Shown one piece after another: positions 31,365 to 39,855 of a DNA stretch of 64,000 nucleotides. Within the stretch, counting starts at the first letter, position 1. Each line of letters begins with the position of its first letter. Below the pieces are notes generated by a model that was not told where the DNA came from, did not search any database, and was given only the letters and a program-made list of their open reading frames with translations. Both the position numbers and the translations under genes were made by a program. The stretch is from an uncultured Alphaproteobacteria bacterium (GTDB taxonomy: Bacteria; Pseudomonadota; Alphaproteobacteria; RF32; CAG-239): contig CAJTJB010000001.1 in NCBI GenBank assembly GCA_910576955.1, positions 1 to 64,000 of the forward strand, written 5' to 3'.

Positions 31365-32855
31365 ATGATGACAAACAATACAAACACCAGACCGAACATT
31401 TTAGCAAACGGAACGCCGCTTTTCTGCGACCTTTACCACCTGACAATGGCGCAGGCGTGGTTTGCAGACGGTAAAGCGGAAGAAACCAAAACCTCGGAAG
31501 CCTTTTTCCGCAAATGTCCGTTCGGCGGAAGCTATCTTTTGGCGGCAGGGTTGGCGGAATTTGCCGAGTGGCTGGAAAATTGGCGGTTTAACAAAGAAGA
31601 CATTGATTATCTGCGGACGATTACAAACCCTGATGGCGGGCGGAAGTTTAACGATGAGTTTCTTGATTTTTTAGAGTGGCAGAAGTTAAAAGTCAATATC
31701 CGCACCGTGCCGGAGGGGACGGTTGTGTTCCCGAACGAGCCGGTTTATTCGGTATCCGGTCCGTGCTGGCAGGTGGATTTGGTGGAAGCTGCGCTGTTGA
31801 ATATCTTTAACTCGCAAAGTTTGATTGCGACCAAAGCGTCCCGTATGGCGTATGCGGCAAGTCTGGACGGCAAAAAACGCCCACTGTTGGAGTTTGGTTT
31901 ACGGCGGGCTCAAGAACTCGGCTGTTTTTCGCAGACACGCGCGGCGATTATCGGCGGAGCAACCGGAACATCCAATGTGGCGGCGGCAAAGCATTATGAC
32001 ATCCCCGCCAGCGGTACAATGGCGCACTCGTTCATTATGAGCTACGAAAACGAACTTGATGCTTTTAAGGCATATATGAAAGCCTCCGTTGGCAACACCA
32101 TCCTTTTGGTGGACACATACGACACCCGCGAGGGGATTAAAAACGCCATCAATGCCTCTCGCGAAACAGGAATTGAACTTATGGGCGTGCGCATTGACTC
32201 CGGCGATTTGGCTTATTGGGGCAAAGATGCGCGGCGGATGTTTGACGAGGCGGGTATGCCCGACATCAAGCTTGTTGCCTCCAATGACCTTGACGAACAT
32301 CTGATTGAAAATCTCGTTATGGTACAAAAAGCGCCCTACGACGTGTTTGCAGCCGGCACGAAGCTTGTGACCGCTTATGACACTCCTGCCCTCGGCGGCG
32401 TGTTTAAGACAAAATCTTATATGGGCGAGCCGAAAATCAAGATTGCCGAGGGGAAAACGACCATTCCGGGGGCGACGGACATTTTGCGCATTGTACGAAA
32501 CGGGAAATTTGAAGGCGATATTATCATTAAAGCCGATGACGACCATATCCTTACGGGTGCACAGCTCGCGCGGGATGTTACCTCTTACACACTCGGCAGC
32601 CAAAACGGAACGCGCGCGGTGTTTAAAAAAGGCACAACGGCAACGAGGCTGTTGCAGACAATAGTTGAAAACGGCGAGATTGTTTGCAAACCGGAAACAA
32701 ACGTTAAGTTTTTGCAATATACGGCTGAACGCAATCTTTTAATGTTGGATGATTGCTACAAACGTCTTGCCAACCCACATATTTACGGCGTAGGCTTAGA
32801 GAGCGGGCTTTATGCTTTGCAGCAAAACTTAATTAAGGCTCATCTGGGGAGATAA
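31365..32855 (+). CDS. pncB: nicotinate phosphoribosyltransferase
   Basis: This 496-aa protein matches the family: FCDLYHLTMAQAWF near the N-terminus (where the conserved DxYxxTM lies), FEFGLRRAQ-type LLEFGLRRAQELG, HSFIMSYENELDAF, GVRIDSGDLAYWGKDARRM and VASNDLDEHLIE. It makes nicotinate mononucleotide from nicotinate and PRPP using ATP. It lies 2 nt after pncA and 4 nt before nadE. The GGGAG seven nt before the first of two adjacent ATGs supports the start used. Confidence 0.95.
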   Translation: MMTNNTNTRPNILANGTPLFCDLYHLTMAQAWFADGKAEETKTSEAFFRKCPFGGSYLLAAGLAEFAEWLENWRFNKEDIDYLRTITNPDGGRKFNDEFLDFLEWQKLKVNIRTVPEGTVVFPNEPVYSVSGPCWQVDLVEAALLNIFNSQSLIATKASRMAYAASLDGKKRPLLEFGLRRAQELGCFSQTRAAIIGGATGTSNVAAAKHYDIPASGTMAHSFIMSYENELDAFKAYMKASVGNTILLVDTYDTREGIKNAINASRETGIELMGVRIDSGDLAYWGKDARRMFDEAGMPDIKLVASNDLDEHLIENLVMVQKAPYDVFAAGTKLVTAYDTPALGGVFKTKSYMGEPKIKIAEGKTTIPGATDILRIVRNGKFEGDIIIKADDDHILTGAQLARDVTSYTLGSQNGTRAVFKKGTTATRLLQTIVENGEIVCKPETNVKFLQYTAERNLLMLDDCYKRLANPHIYGVGLESGLYALQQNLIKAHLGR

Positions 32856-32859
32856 AACG

Positions 32860-33633
32860 ATGGAAAAAACTTGGAACAAACTGAAAGAGGGCTTGCGGGC
32901 ATACTGCACAGACAACGGCTTTAAAGGCGTTATCCTCGGGCTGTCGGGAGGGATGGATTCCGCGTTAGTCGCGGTGTTGGCGGCAGACGCACTCGGCGGC
33001 GAGAACGTACGGGCAATTATGATGAAGACCAAATACACGTCTGATTTAAGCCTAAACATTGCCCGCGAGATTGCCGAACGAAACAATCTAAACTATCAGG
33101 AGCTTGACATTGAGCCGCTTGTTGAGAAAGAAACCGCTTTTTTGCGGCAGGCGTTCGGGCAAGAGGTTAAAGGGATTGTGCTTGAAAACCTGCAGGCACG
33201 TATCCGCGGGCAGCTGTTGATGGCGTATTCCAACCAATTCGGCGGATTAGTACTCGCGTGCGGCAACAAATCGGAAGCCTTAACCGGCTACTGCACACTG
33301 TATGGCGACACCTGCGGCGGGTTAATGCCGATTGGAAATGTTTACAAAACTACCGTGTTTGAGCTCGGGAAATGGCGCAACACCCTCGGACAAGTTCTTC
33401 CCGAAGCGGTCATCTCCCGCGCGCCGTCGGCAGAACTTGCCGAAGGGCAAAAAGACGAAAACTCACTGCCGCCCTATTCTGTTTTAGACGCTGTCTTAAA
33501 ACAGCTTTATGACGAGGGCAAAGATATCAACGATGTTTGCGGGTTTGATAAAGCAACGGTTGAGCGCGTGGCAAGGCTCATACAGCGCTCGGCATTCAAA
33601 CGAAAACAAACGGCTCCGGCTTTGAATATTTAA
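32860..33633 (+). CDS. nadE: ammonia-dependent NAD synthetase
   Basis: This 257-aa enzyme has the N-type ATP pyrophosphatase P-loop ILGLSGGMDSALVAVLA, the ARIRGQLLMAYSNQFGG segment and ACGNKSEALTGYCTLYGDTCGG. It lacks the glutaminase domain of larger NadE proteins, so it should use free ammonia. It converts nicotinate adenine dinucleotide to NAD as the last step of this operon and is followed by a strong terminator. Confidence 0.95.
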   Translation: MEKTWNKLKEGLRAYCTDNGFKGVILGLSGGMDSALVAVLAADALGGENVRAIMMKTKYTSDLSLNIAREIAERNNLNYQELDIEPLVEKETAFLRQAFGQEVKGIVLENLQARIRGQLLMAYSNQFGGLVLACGNKSEALTGYCTLYGDTCGGLMPIGNVYKTTVFELGKWRNTLGQVLPEAVISRAPSAELAEGQKDENSLPPYSVLDAVLKQLYDEGKDINDVCGFDKATVERVARLIQRSAFKRKQTAPALNI

Positions 33634-33641
33634 TAAAATTT

Positions 33642-33670
33642 ATCCCCGCTTTACCGGCGGGGATTTTTTA
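33642..33670 (+). terminator. terminator of the NAD salvage operon
   Basis: ATCCCCGC/GCGGGGAT stem with a 7-nt loop and a T-tract after nadE; it also lies at the 3' end of the convergent lipoprotein gene. Confidence 0.9.
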
Positions 33671-34774
33671 TCGTCCTCTTGACTTATTTTTTATGTTTTT
33701 ATTTTTCTTTATAAATTTTTGCGGTGCTTTATTATCATAAAGCATATTTCCGGGGATGTTTCTGATTTTGACAATAAGTTCTTTAACATCGGGCTGATTG
33801 TCGATATCGCTATATTTTGTTCCGAACGGAAAATCGCTTAAACCGAATACCATCATCATATTCTTTTTATAATAACGGTTTAAATTAACCAACTTTCCGT
33901 CTTTTAAGAATGTATAGCATATGTTTAGTGCTTTTTCGTAATTATTGGAATTATGCGGATAATTTATTGCCCATTTATTTTTATCAAGATAAGTTGTTAT
34001 CCGTTGGCGGCAGATATGGACGTTTTTATCATATTCATTTTTCATCCACCAATTAAACACGGTCGTGCTTATCAGCAAATTATCTTTCCGTTCATCATTC
34101 AACAAAATATTATCCAGCCGCACTTCTCCCTTTTCAACGACATCCCAATATTCGCCGAAACGGCTGCTGATGATTTTTCGCCAGACTTCCGGCGGTACCC
34201 CGTGTGCAATTGCCCGCTTAACAATTTCCCGTTCATAAAGCAATGTATTCGTATATGCCGAAATTTCATTGTGTGCACAAAGCTTTGCATAATCTTCGGC
34301 ACTGTTCGGCAGAGAAAACACGCCCTTTTTATGAACTTGGCGATGATGAGATTCATGAGCTTTATCTGCCATTTTTAATACTTCATCGTTCCATTTGCGA
34401 ACTGATGCAAGAATTGTTTTTGCTTGTTGGGGCGTGCAACCGGTCAAATCCGGAATAAAGCACTTGAGGTGGACTTTATCTTCTCCGGGCAGATAAATAC
34501 CGGCACATATTCGGCTTTTATAATTATCTTTATTGATGATGACAGTGTCGGTGATGTGCGGCGCCTTTTTAACAAAGTCGTCCAAACTATATATCTTACC
34601 GGCATTAAATGCGTCTATAATTGTGGCCTCATCCCAGTCAAATTCTTTAGGAGGCTGCCCGATTGAACTCTTTTGTTCTCCGGTTATTTCCGGACGTTGT
34701 TCTTTGCAATTGATGCACGCGGCTGCTGCCAAACAAAAAACCATTAAGTTGACTATTTTATGATTTTTGCTCAT
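33668..34774 (-). CDS. putative lipoprotein of unknown function
   Basis: This 368-aa protein has a signal with a lipobox-like AAAC or INC cysteine (MVFCLAAAACINCKEQ). The mature protein contains a four-cysteine pattern (SRICAGIYL, LKCFIPDLTGC, KLCAHNE) and a helical region with HESHHRQVHKKG, which could bind metal. The C-terminus is very basic. No family is recognised. It stands alone, divergent from ogt and convergent with the NAD operon. Confidence 0.6.
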   Translation of the reverse strand: MSKNHKIVNLMVFCLAAAACINCKEQRPEITGEQKSSIGQPPKEFDWDEATIIDAFNAGKIYSLDDFVKKAPHITDTVIINKDNYKSRICAGIYLPGEDKVHLKCFIPDLTGCTPQQAKTILASVRKWNDEVLKMADKAHESHHRQVHKKGVFSLPNSAEDYAKLCAHNEISAYTNTLLYEREIVKRAIAHGVPPEVWRKIISSRFGEYWDVVEKGEVRLDNILLNDERKDNLLISTTVFNWWMKNEYDKNVHICRQRITTYLDKNKWAINYPHNSNNYEKALNICYTFLKDGKLVNLNRYYKKNMMMVFGLSDFPFGTKYSDIDNQPDVKELIVKIRNIPGNMLYDNKAPQKFIKKNKNIKNKSRGR

Positions 34775-34869
34775 TTTAACCTCCGTTTTCAGTCAGTATA
34801 CTCCTTTTTTGCCGTTGATGCAATCATATTTTTTATGGATTTTTATTTTTTTGTCCGTAAAATGGCGGT

Positions 34870-35403
34870 ATGATTTACGGAACGGATTATATCTCGCCTT
34901 TGGGGGCAATCCGCCTTGTCAGCAACGGCGAGGCTTTAACGGGGCTGCATACGCTGTTTTGGAACGGGCGGCAGGCAGACGACGCGCCTTTGCCCGACGG
35001 CAGCGCTTTGCCGTGCCTTAAAGACGCCATCCGCTGGCTTGATATTTATTTTGCGGGAAAAAAGCCGAATTTCACCCCGCCGCTTGCGCCCGAGGGCTCG
35101 GCTTTCCGGCAGGAAGTGTGGCAGATTTTGCTCACTATTCCTTATGGTAAACTTATGACATATGGTGAGATTGCGGCGCTTATGGCTTGTAAATGCGGCA
35201 AAAAGAAGATGTCTGCCCAAGCGGTCGGCGGAGCTGTAGGGGCAAACCCCATCGGCATAATCATTCCCTGTCACAGGGTTATCGGCGCAAACGGTAATTT
35301 AACCGGATATGCCGGCGGACTTGTCAGCAAAGTTAATCTGCTTAAGCTTGAGGGGATTGACACAGACAAGCTGATTATGCCGAAAAAAAGCAGATTTTTG
35401 TGA
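34870..35403 (+). CDS. ogt: methylated-DNA-protein cysteine methyltransferase
   Basis: This 177-aa suicide repair protein has the active-site block GIIIPCHRVIGANGNLTGYA. The helix-turn-helix part (IPYGKLMTYGEIAAL, with Arg-finger region QAVGGAVGANP) precedes it. The N-terminal domain is short and matches Ogt/MGMT type rather than Ada. It moves a methyl or alkyl group from O6-guanine (and O4-thymine) to its own cysteine. It is a single gene. Confidence 0.94.
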   Translation: MIYGTDYISPLGAIRLVSNGEALTGLHTLFWNGRQADDAPLPDGSALPCLKDAIRWLDIYFAGKKPNFTPPLAPEGSAFRQEVWQILLTIPYGKLMTYGEIAALMACKCGKKKMSAQAVGGAVGANPIGIIIPCHRVIGANGNLTGYAGGLVSKVNLLKLEGIDTDKLIMPKKSRFL

Positions 35404-35460
35404 ATCCCGCGGATATTACTGATAACACATAAAAAAATTTGCAGATACATAAAAGAGATG

Positions 35461-35488
35461 TTGACATTTTTGAAATATATATTATAGA
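35461..35488 (+). promoter_or_regulatory. promoter of the CorC/HlyC-family gene
   Basis: TTGACA (35461-35466), 16-nt spacer, TATAGA (35483-35488), about 48 nt before the gene start. Confidence 0.7.
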
Positions 35489-35535
35489 CTGTAGAATATG
35501 TTTAATGTGATGAGGTAAAAAATAAAAGAACAGAC

Positions 35536-36867
35536 ATGAGTCCGGCGTATAGTTATGTTATCAATTTAATATTGGTTTTAGTTTTAGTTTTTTGTAATGC
35601 TTTCTTTGTCGTTTCCGAATTTGCCATTGTAAAAATCCGCCGCACGCGGTTGGAAGAACTTGCCCATACAGGCAGCAAGCGTGCGAAAATTGCCTTAAAA
35701 ATCAGCGAGCATCTTAACACCTATTTAAGTGCCACGCAGCTCGGAATTACCCTTGCCTCTCTTGGTCTCGGCTGGCTCGGCGAACCGGCTGTTTCCCGTC
35801 TTTTGGAAAATGCGTTTGCCAATTTCTTTGCCGATAATCCGGTTTTGCTGCATTCTTTGAGTTTCGGCGTTGCCTTTACTTTTATTACACTTTTACACGT
35901 GGTATTGGGCGAGTTAGTGCCAAAGTCTATGGCTATTCAGGATACTGAACGCTATACGCTCCTGATTGCCGTGCCGCTTTATACGTTTAATAAAATCTGC
36001 ACGCCGATTATCTGGTGTTTTGACCATGTGTCGCTGTGGATTTTGAAGATGATGGGCGTTCAGGCCGCTGACGAAAGCGACGAGGCTCACTCCGAAGAAG
36101 AAATCAAACTCATTATTGATGCGTCGCAAAAAGGCGGGGTGATTGATGATACGGAAAGCGAGATTATCCAGAACGCAATTTCGTTTTCAGAGATTTTTGC
36201 GCATGAAATTATGATTCCGCGGCAGGAAATGAAATGCATTTACCAAAACAGCAGTTTCAACGAAATTATGGAATTTGTGAAGCAAAACAAACATACGCGT
36301 TTTCCGCTGTGTGCCGGTGACAAAGACCAGATTTTGGGGATGATTCACATTCGCGATTTGTTAGAGTGCAAAAACACGCAGCACAAAGATATTTTGAGCA
36401 AGATTGTACGCAAAATCCTTTTTGTACCGGAAAATAAATCCATTTCCGAGATTTTGCACGAGATGATGAAAAAGCGTATTCATCTGGCGATTGTGGTGGA
36501 TGAATACGGCGGGACGGCGGGTTTGCTCTCAATGGAAGACATTTTGGAAGAGCTTGTCGGGGAAATCCGCGACGAGCACGACGAAGTGACCGAAGAGCCG
36601 GTGAAGATGATTAACGAGCGCGTGTGCGAGTTTGACGGGCTTTATTTGGTGGAAGACGCCTACGACTGCCTCGACCTGCCCTATTGCGAGCACGAAGAAA
36701 GCACAATGGGCGGCTATGTGTTTAACCTGTTGGGGCGCGAACCGCAAGTGGGCGACACTGCCGAAGACGATTATTGCTTTTATGAAGTTATGAAAGTAGA
36801 CAGTATGCGCATTACCCGCGTGAAGACAACGGTCAAAGAACGACCGGCTGAAGAAGAGGAAGAATAA
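35536..36867 (+). CDS. CNNM/CorC-HlyC family transporter (DUF21 + CBS + CorC_HlyC)
   Basis: This 443-aa protein has a DUF21 membrane domain (about 1-190) with four hydrophobic segments and the LGITLASLGLGWLGEPAV signature. Two CBS domains follow (about 205-330; MIPRQEMKCIY and FPLCAGDKDQILGMIHIRDL), then a C-terminal CorC_HlyC domain with GGTAGLLSMEDILEELVGEI and the acidic tail. Such proteins export Mg2+ or Co2+ or regulate this export, with CBS domains sensing Mg-ATP. The gene has its own promoter and terminator. Confidence 0.93.
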   Translation: MSPAYSYVINLILVLVLVFCNAFFVVSEFAIVKIRRTRLEELAHTGSKRAKIALKISEHLNTYLSATQLGITLASLGLGWLGEPAVSRLLENAFANFFADNPVLLHSLSFGVAFTFITLLHVVLGELVPKSMAIQDTERYTLLIAVPLYTFNKICTPIIWCFDHVSLWILKMMGVQAADESDEAHSEEEIKLIIDASQKGGVIDDTESEIIQNAISFSEIFAHEIMIPRQEMKCIYQNSSFNEIMEFVKQNKHTRFPLCAGDKDQILGMIHIRDLLECKNTQHKDILSKIVRKILFVPENKSISEILHEMMKKRIHLAIVVDEYGGTAGLLSMEDILEELVGEIRDEHDEVTEEPVKMINERVCEFDGLYLVEDAYDCLDLPYCEHEESTMGGYVFNLLGREPQVGDTAEDDYCFYEVMKVDSMRITRVKTTVKERPAEEEEE

Positions 36868-36872
36868 AGAAG

Positions 36873-36894
36873 AGCTCCGAAAGGAGCTTTTTTT
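36873..36894 (+). terminator. terminator of the CorC/HlyC-family gene
   Basis: AGCTCC-gaaa-GGAGCT followed by a T-run. Confidence 0.9.
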
Positions 36895-36896
36895 AT

Positions 36897-37240
36897 GGAT
36901 GGGTTGTTGCCCTTCCCCCCCCCGCCCCTTTCTTTAAGAGGGAGGAGATGATTAGGATGATTTATTGTCCCCATCCCCCTTCCTCCGGGGAAGGGGGGGG
37001 GTGCTGGCTGCGAGGGTTTCCTTCCCCCGGGGCGGGGGAGGTTAGGAGAGGGGGAGATATGGATTCAATGTTTCCCCATCCCCTGCCCCTTTCTTTAAGA
37101 GGCAGGGATGATAAGGATGGTTTTTATCCCCATCCCCCTGCCCCTTCCTCCAGGGAAGGGGAGGTGTTGGCTGCGAGCCCTTCCGCCGTGGGAAGGGGAG
37201 GTTTAAGGTGAGAACGTGTGTGTGGGGGGGAAGAGGGAGC
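36897..37240. repeat. C/G-rich palindromic repeat cluster 1
   Basis: The stretch is made of alternating short modules: CCCCATCCCC, a CCCCTTCCTCC...GGGAAGGGG palindrome, and a longer module with CCCCCGGGGCGGGGGAGG (37010-37072). All three forward frames are open because stops are rare in such sequence. No gene is supported. It follows a terminator directly. Confidence 0.85.
37010..37072 (+). repeat. long repeat module, copy 1
   Basis: A 63-nt unit running from GCGAGGGTTTCC through the GGGGCGGGGGAGG palindrome to GATATGGATTCAATGTT. Near-identical copies lie at 38037-38096 and 38662-38725, all in the same orientation. Confidence 0.85.
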
Positions 37241-37254
37241 CGGTAATAAAGGCG

Positions 37255-37283
37255 TTGACAAAGGGTTAAAAAAGTGTTAATAT
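37255..37283 (+). promoter_or_regulatory. promoter of the first pilin-like gene
   Basis: TTGACA (37255-37260), 17-nt spacer, TAATAT (37278-37283); transcription would start about 28 nt before the ATG, with GGAGG 6 nt before the start codon. Confidence 0.75.
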
Positions 37284-37317
37284 CTTAATAATGTTTTAAC
37301 TTTTCCGGAGGCCGGTT

Positions 37318-37836
37318 ATGAAAAATGCGTTTGCTTTTTGGGTTTTGGCTATAATGGCAGCAGCTGTTCCGGCAACTGCCTCGGAATCCTTTCGCTACCA
37401 GATGATGGACAGTGCGTCGGCAACCGGTCGCGTTTATGCTACAATTGTTATGCCGGTGTCTATGAACACTGTCAAAGATATGAGTTTCGGGATGATGGTT
37501 AAAAACAAAGACGGTTTTGTGGAGCTTGACCGCGCGGGCAATAGGCTTTCGTCCGGTCCGGGGCTTGCCACGAGCACTCCCTCTTCCGGCGCTGTTCAAA
37601 TTAAAGGTCCGCAAGGGCATTGGGTGGCGGTCAGCGTTCCGGAAAGCAATATTTACGACAATGACAGCAACGCATTGGAATTTAAACCGATTATCACGCC
37701 TAAATACCGCACAATAGCCTTAAACAACCATAACGGCGAGGCAACCCTTAAAATCGGCGGCACACTAACATTTAATCATAATCAAATCAGCGGCGGCACG
37801 AAAAAAGGCTTTTATATCGTGCAGGCATCGTATTAG
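37318..37836 (+). CDS. DUF4402-like secreted (pilin-like) protein
   Basis: This 172-aa protein has a signal peptide (FAFWVLAIMAAAVPATAS). A beta-rich domain follows that begins with an ATGRVYATIVMPVSM strand, as DUF4402 proteins do, and ends with LKIGGTLTFNHNQISGG and a final strand GFYIVQASY. Proteins of this family are predicted surface or pilus subunits, usually encoded beside PapD-like chaperones. It differs from the two other DUF4402 genes downstream in length and sequence, and is separated from them by repeat clusters and a DUF559 nuclease. It is probably a related but diverged subunit. Confidence 0.6.
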   Translation: MKNAFAFWVLAIMAAAVPATASESFRYQMMDSASATGRVYATIVMPVSMNTVKDMSFGMMVKNKDGFVELDRAGNRLSSGPGLATSTPSSGAVQIKGPQGHWVAVSVPESNIYDNDSNALEFKPIITPKYRTIALNNHNGEATLKIGGTLTFNHNQISGGTKKGFYIVQASY

Positions 37837-37869
37837 AGATTTTTTATTCTGCTTTGTACTCGGGTGAAT

Positions 37870-38245
37870 GGTGAGGAGATATGGATGAGATGTTGTCCCC
37901 ATCCCCCTACCCCTTCCTCCAAGGGAAGGGGAGGTTTAAAGTGAAAGCTCTTCCGCCGTGGGAGGAGATGATTAGGATGGTTTTTGTCCCCATCCCCTTA
38001 CCCCTTCCTCCAGGGAAGGGGAGGTGTTGGTTGAGAGGGTTTCCTCCCCCCGGGGCGGGGGAGGTTAGGAGAGGGGGAGATATGGATTCAATGTTGTCCC
38101 CATCCCCCTGCCCCTTTCTTTAAGAGGGATGGAGATGATAAGGATGAGATGTTATCCCCATCCCCCTTACCCCTTCCTCCAAGGGAAGGGGAGGTTTAGG
38201 GAGAAAGCCCTTCCGCTGTGGGAGGGGGTAGTGCTGGCAGGTTTT
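37870..38245. repeat. C/G-rich palindromic repeat cluster 2
   Basis: At least three CCCCATCCCC...CCCCTTCCTCC...GGGAAGGGGAGG modules and one long module surround the 5' side of the DUF559 gene. The palindromes pair CCCCTTCC with GGAAGGGG. Apparent reading frames (reading LPLPPGKGR-like peptides) are products of the repeat and not genes. Confidence 0.85.
38037..38096 (+). repeat. long repeat module, copy 2
   Basis: Same unit as 37010-37072 with a few changes at the 5' end; the core CCCCCCGGGGCGGGGGAGG and the tail GATATGGATTCAATGTT are conserved. Confidence 0.85.
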
Positions 38246-38261
38246 ATTTTAGGAGATGATA

Positions 38262-38600
38262 ATGCCTAAATATGAGCATAATTTACTGGATTTGGCAAAG
38301 AAAAACCGGCAGAATATGACTGACGCTGAAAGAAAGGTTTGGGCTGTTTTGCGCGGGAAGAAAACAGGGTTTCTCTTTCGCAGACAATATCAAATCGAGT
38401 GTTATATTGTTGATTTTGTGTGTTTGGAAAAACATCTGGTGATTGAATGTGACGGCAGCCAACATACGGAAGAAAAAGATAAAGAACGCACAAAGTTTTT
38501 AGAACAGGCGGGATATAGGGTACTACGGTTTTGGAATAATGAGATATTGGAAAATATTGAGGGTGTGTATGAAATAATTTTGATGGAGTTGGAGAAATAA
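38262..38600 (+). CDS. DUF559 endonuclease-like protein inside the repeat cluster
   Basis: This 112-aa protein matches DUF559, a small PD-(D/E)XK/Vsr-like nuclease fold: NMTDAERKVWAVLRGKKTG, FLFRRQYQIECYIVDFVC (D51), HLVIECDGSQH (E62, D64, H68) and GYRVLRFWNNEIL. AGGAG lies 6 nt before the ATG at 38262. It is bounded on both sides, within about 20 nt, by C/G-rich palindromic repeats. From memory, DUF559 genes in other proteobacteria also often sit among such repeats. It may help move or copy the repeats, in the way RAYT proteins are tied to REP elements. The biochemical activity of the family is not established. Confidence 0.85.
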   Translation: MPKYEHNLLDLAKKNRQNMTDAERKVWAVLRGKKTGFLFRRQYQIECYIVDFVCLEKHLVIECDGSQHTEEKDKERTKFLEQAGYRVLRFWNNEILENIEGVYEIILMELEK

Positions 38601-38602
38601 GG

Positions 38603-38925
38603 ATGAGTTTGTTGTCCCCATCCCCCTTACCCCTTCCTCCAGGGAAGGGGAGGGGCTGGCTGCGAGGGTTTCCTCCCCCCGGGGCGGGGGAGGTTAGGAG
38701 AGGGGGAGATATGGATTCAATGTTTTTCCATTCCCCTTACCCCTTCCTCCAGGGAAGGGGAGATTTAAGGAGAAAGCCCTTCCTCCGAGGGAAGGGGAGG
38801 TTTAGGATGTTTGTTGTCCCCATCCCCCTTACCCCTTCCTCCGAGGGAAGGGGAGATTTGGGATATTTGTTGTCCCCATCCCCCTACCCCTTCCTCCAGG
38901 GAAGGGGGGAGAGGAGAAAATGTTT
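38603..38925. repeat. C/G-rich palindromic repeat cluster 3
   Basis: About five CCCCTTCCTCC...GGGAAGGGG palindromes and one long module fill the stretch between the DUF559 gene and the leader of the next pilin-like gene. The first module begins within 20 nt of the DUF559 stop codon. Confidence 0.85.
38662..38725 (+). repeat. long repeat module, copy 3
   Basis: Near-identical to copies at 37010 and 38037, in the same orientation. Confidence 0.85.
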
Positions 38926-39004
38926 TTTTGCTAACGTAAAATTAACTTATCTTCGTTTATACTATGATTGTTGATAAATCATATAACCATTTAGGGGATA
39001 GAAG

Positions 39005-39538
39005 ATGAAAAAATTTTTATTTATGGCGGCGGTTTCGGCGTTGGCATTGAGCGGCGGAAAAGCGATGGCTGCTGATATTTCAGCCACAGGCGAAGTAAGC
39101 GCAAGAATCGTTGAACCGCTTTCAGTTGCACAAATTGTTCCATTAAACTTCGGCGCTGTTTTAGCGGGCGAAAACGTTATTACAATTACTCCGGGAGGCT
39201 TGCGCTCTGCAACTGATGGCGCAAAATTAGTCGGCGGCGATGGTCAATCAGCCGGTACTTATACTTCTGCGGCAGCAGCTCAATTTACGATTTCAGGTCC
39301 TGTCGGAGCTAAACCAAAGGTTACATTCGGGGCTACCTCTGTACAAATAGCGAGCGGGGAAAACACAATGACTGTTGATAATTTTATCAGCAATGCCGCA
39401 TCAGAAGCTAATGAAATTAAAGGAACTGCCGGTGGTACAGGAGAATTGACATTTCGCGTAGGCGCAGATTTGCACGTTGCTGCTAATCAGGCTCCCGGCG
39501 ATTATACCGGTACATATACCGTCAACGTACACTATTAA
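39005..39538 (+). CDS. DUF4402 pilin-like protein
   Basis: This 177-aa protein has a signal peptide (KKFLFMAAVSALALSGGKAMA). A full DUF4402 beta domain follows: ATGEVSARIVEPLSVAQIVP, LNFGAVLAGENVITITPGG, a central Ala/Gly-rich stretch and a C-terminal TGTYTVNVHY strand. DUF4402 proteins are predicted fimbrial subunits, and the final alternating strand could donate to a neighbour as in chaperone-usher pili. It is the cleanest of three family members here and is probably the major subunit. Confidence 0.8.
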   Translation: MKKFLFMAAVSALALSGGKAMAADISATGEVSARIVEPLSVAQIVPLNFGAVLAGENVITITPGGLRSATDGAKLVGGDGQSAGTYTSAAAAQFTISGPVGAKPKVTFGATSVQIASGENTMTVDNFISNAASEANEIKGTAGGTGELTFRVGADLHVAANQAPGDYTGTYTVNVHY

Positions 39539-39617
39539 GATATAATATATTATTATGTATTTTTGCCTATATATTGTTTTTGAAATATAAGTTTTAGTGG
39601 GGTTGCTGCGAAAAATC

Positions 39618-39848
39618 GAACGTTTTTTTTAAGCATATTTTTTGCAGTGTAATATATTGATTTTATATAACTAAAATTTCCGTCTATTGCTTAAAAAAAC
39701 GTTCCTTTTTTTGTAGCATAATCTTTGGTTTGAGATGAGTAAAGTTCTATCCTGATTTATCAACAAATATAATCACTTACAACAATCCCGTCTTGAACCA
39801 AAGGCCTTTTTTGTTGCTACAAAAAAAGGAACATTTTTTATAAGCAAC
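39618..39848. repeat. fold-back element with TTGCTTAAAAAAACGTTCC arms
   Basis: The gap 39539-39855 contains no gene. Arm B (39687-39731) and arm C (39798-39848, reversed) form an imperfect inverted repeat of about 45 nt, sharing TTGCTTA, GTTCCTTTTTTTGTAGCA and CTTTGGTT. A third partial copy, A, lies reversed at 39618-39635. It could be a MITE or a long hairpin in the leader of the next gene. Confidence 0.65.
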
Positions 39849-39855
39849 AAGAGAA

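Noticed and set aside
36948..37211. Open frame reading PPSSGEGG/GAGEVRRGG-like peptide in the C/G-rich repeats (also 37881-38123 and 38603-38974)
   Set aside because: The frame exists only because the repeat lacks stops; the same peptide recurs with every repeat copy and there is no ribosome binding site or family match.
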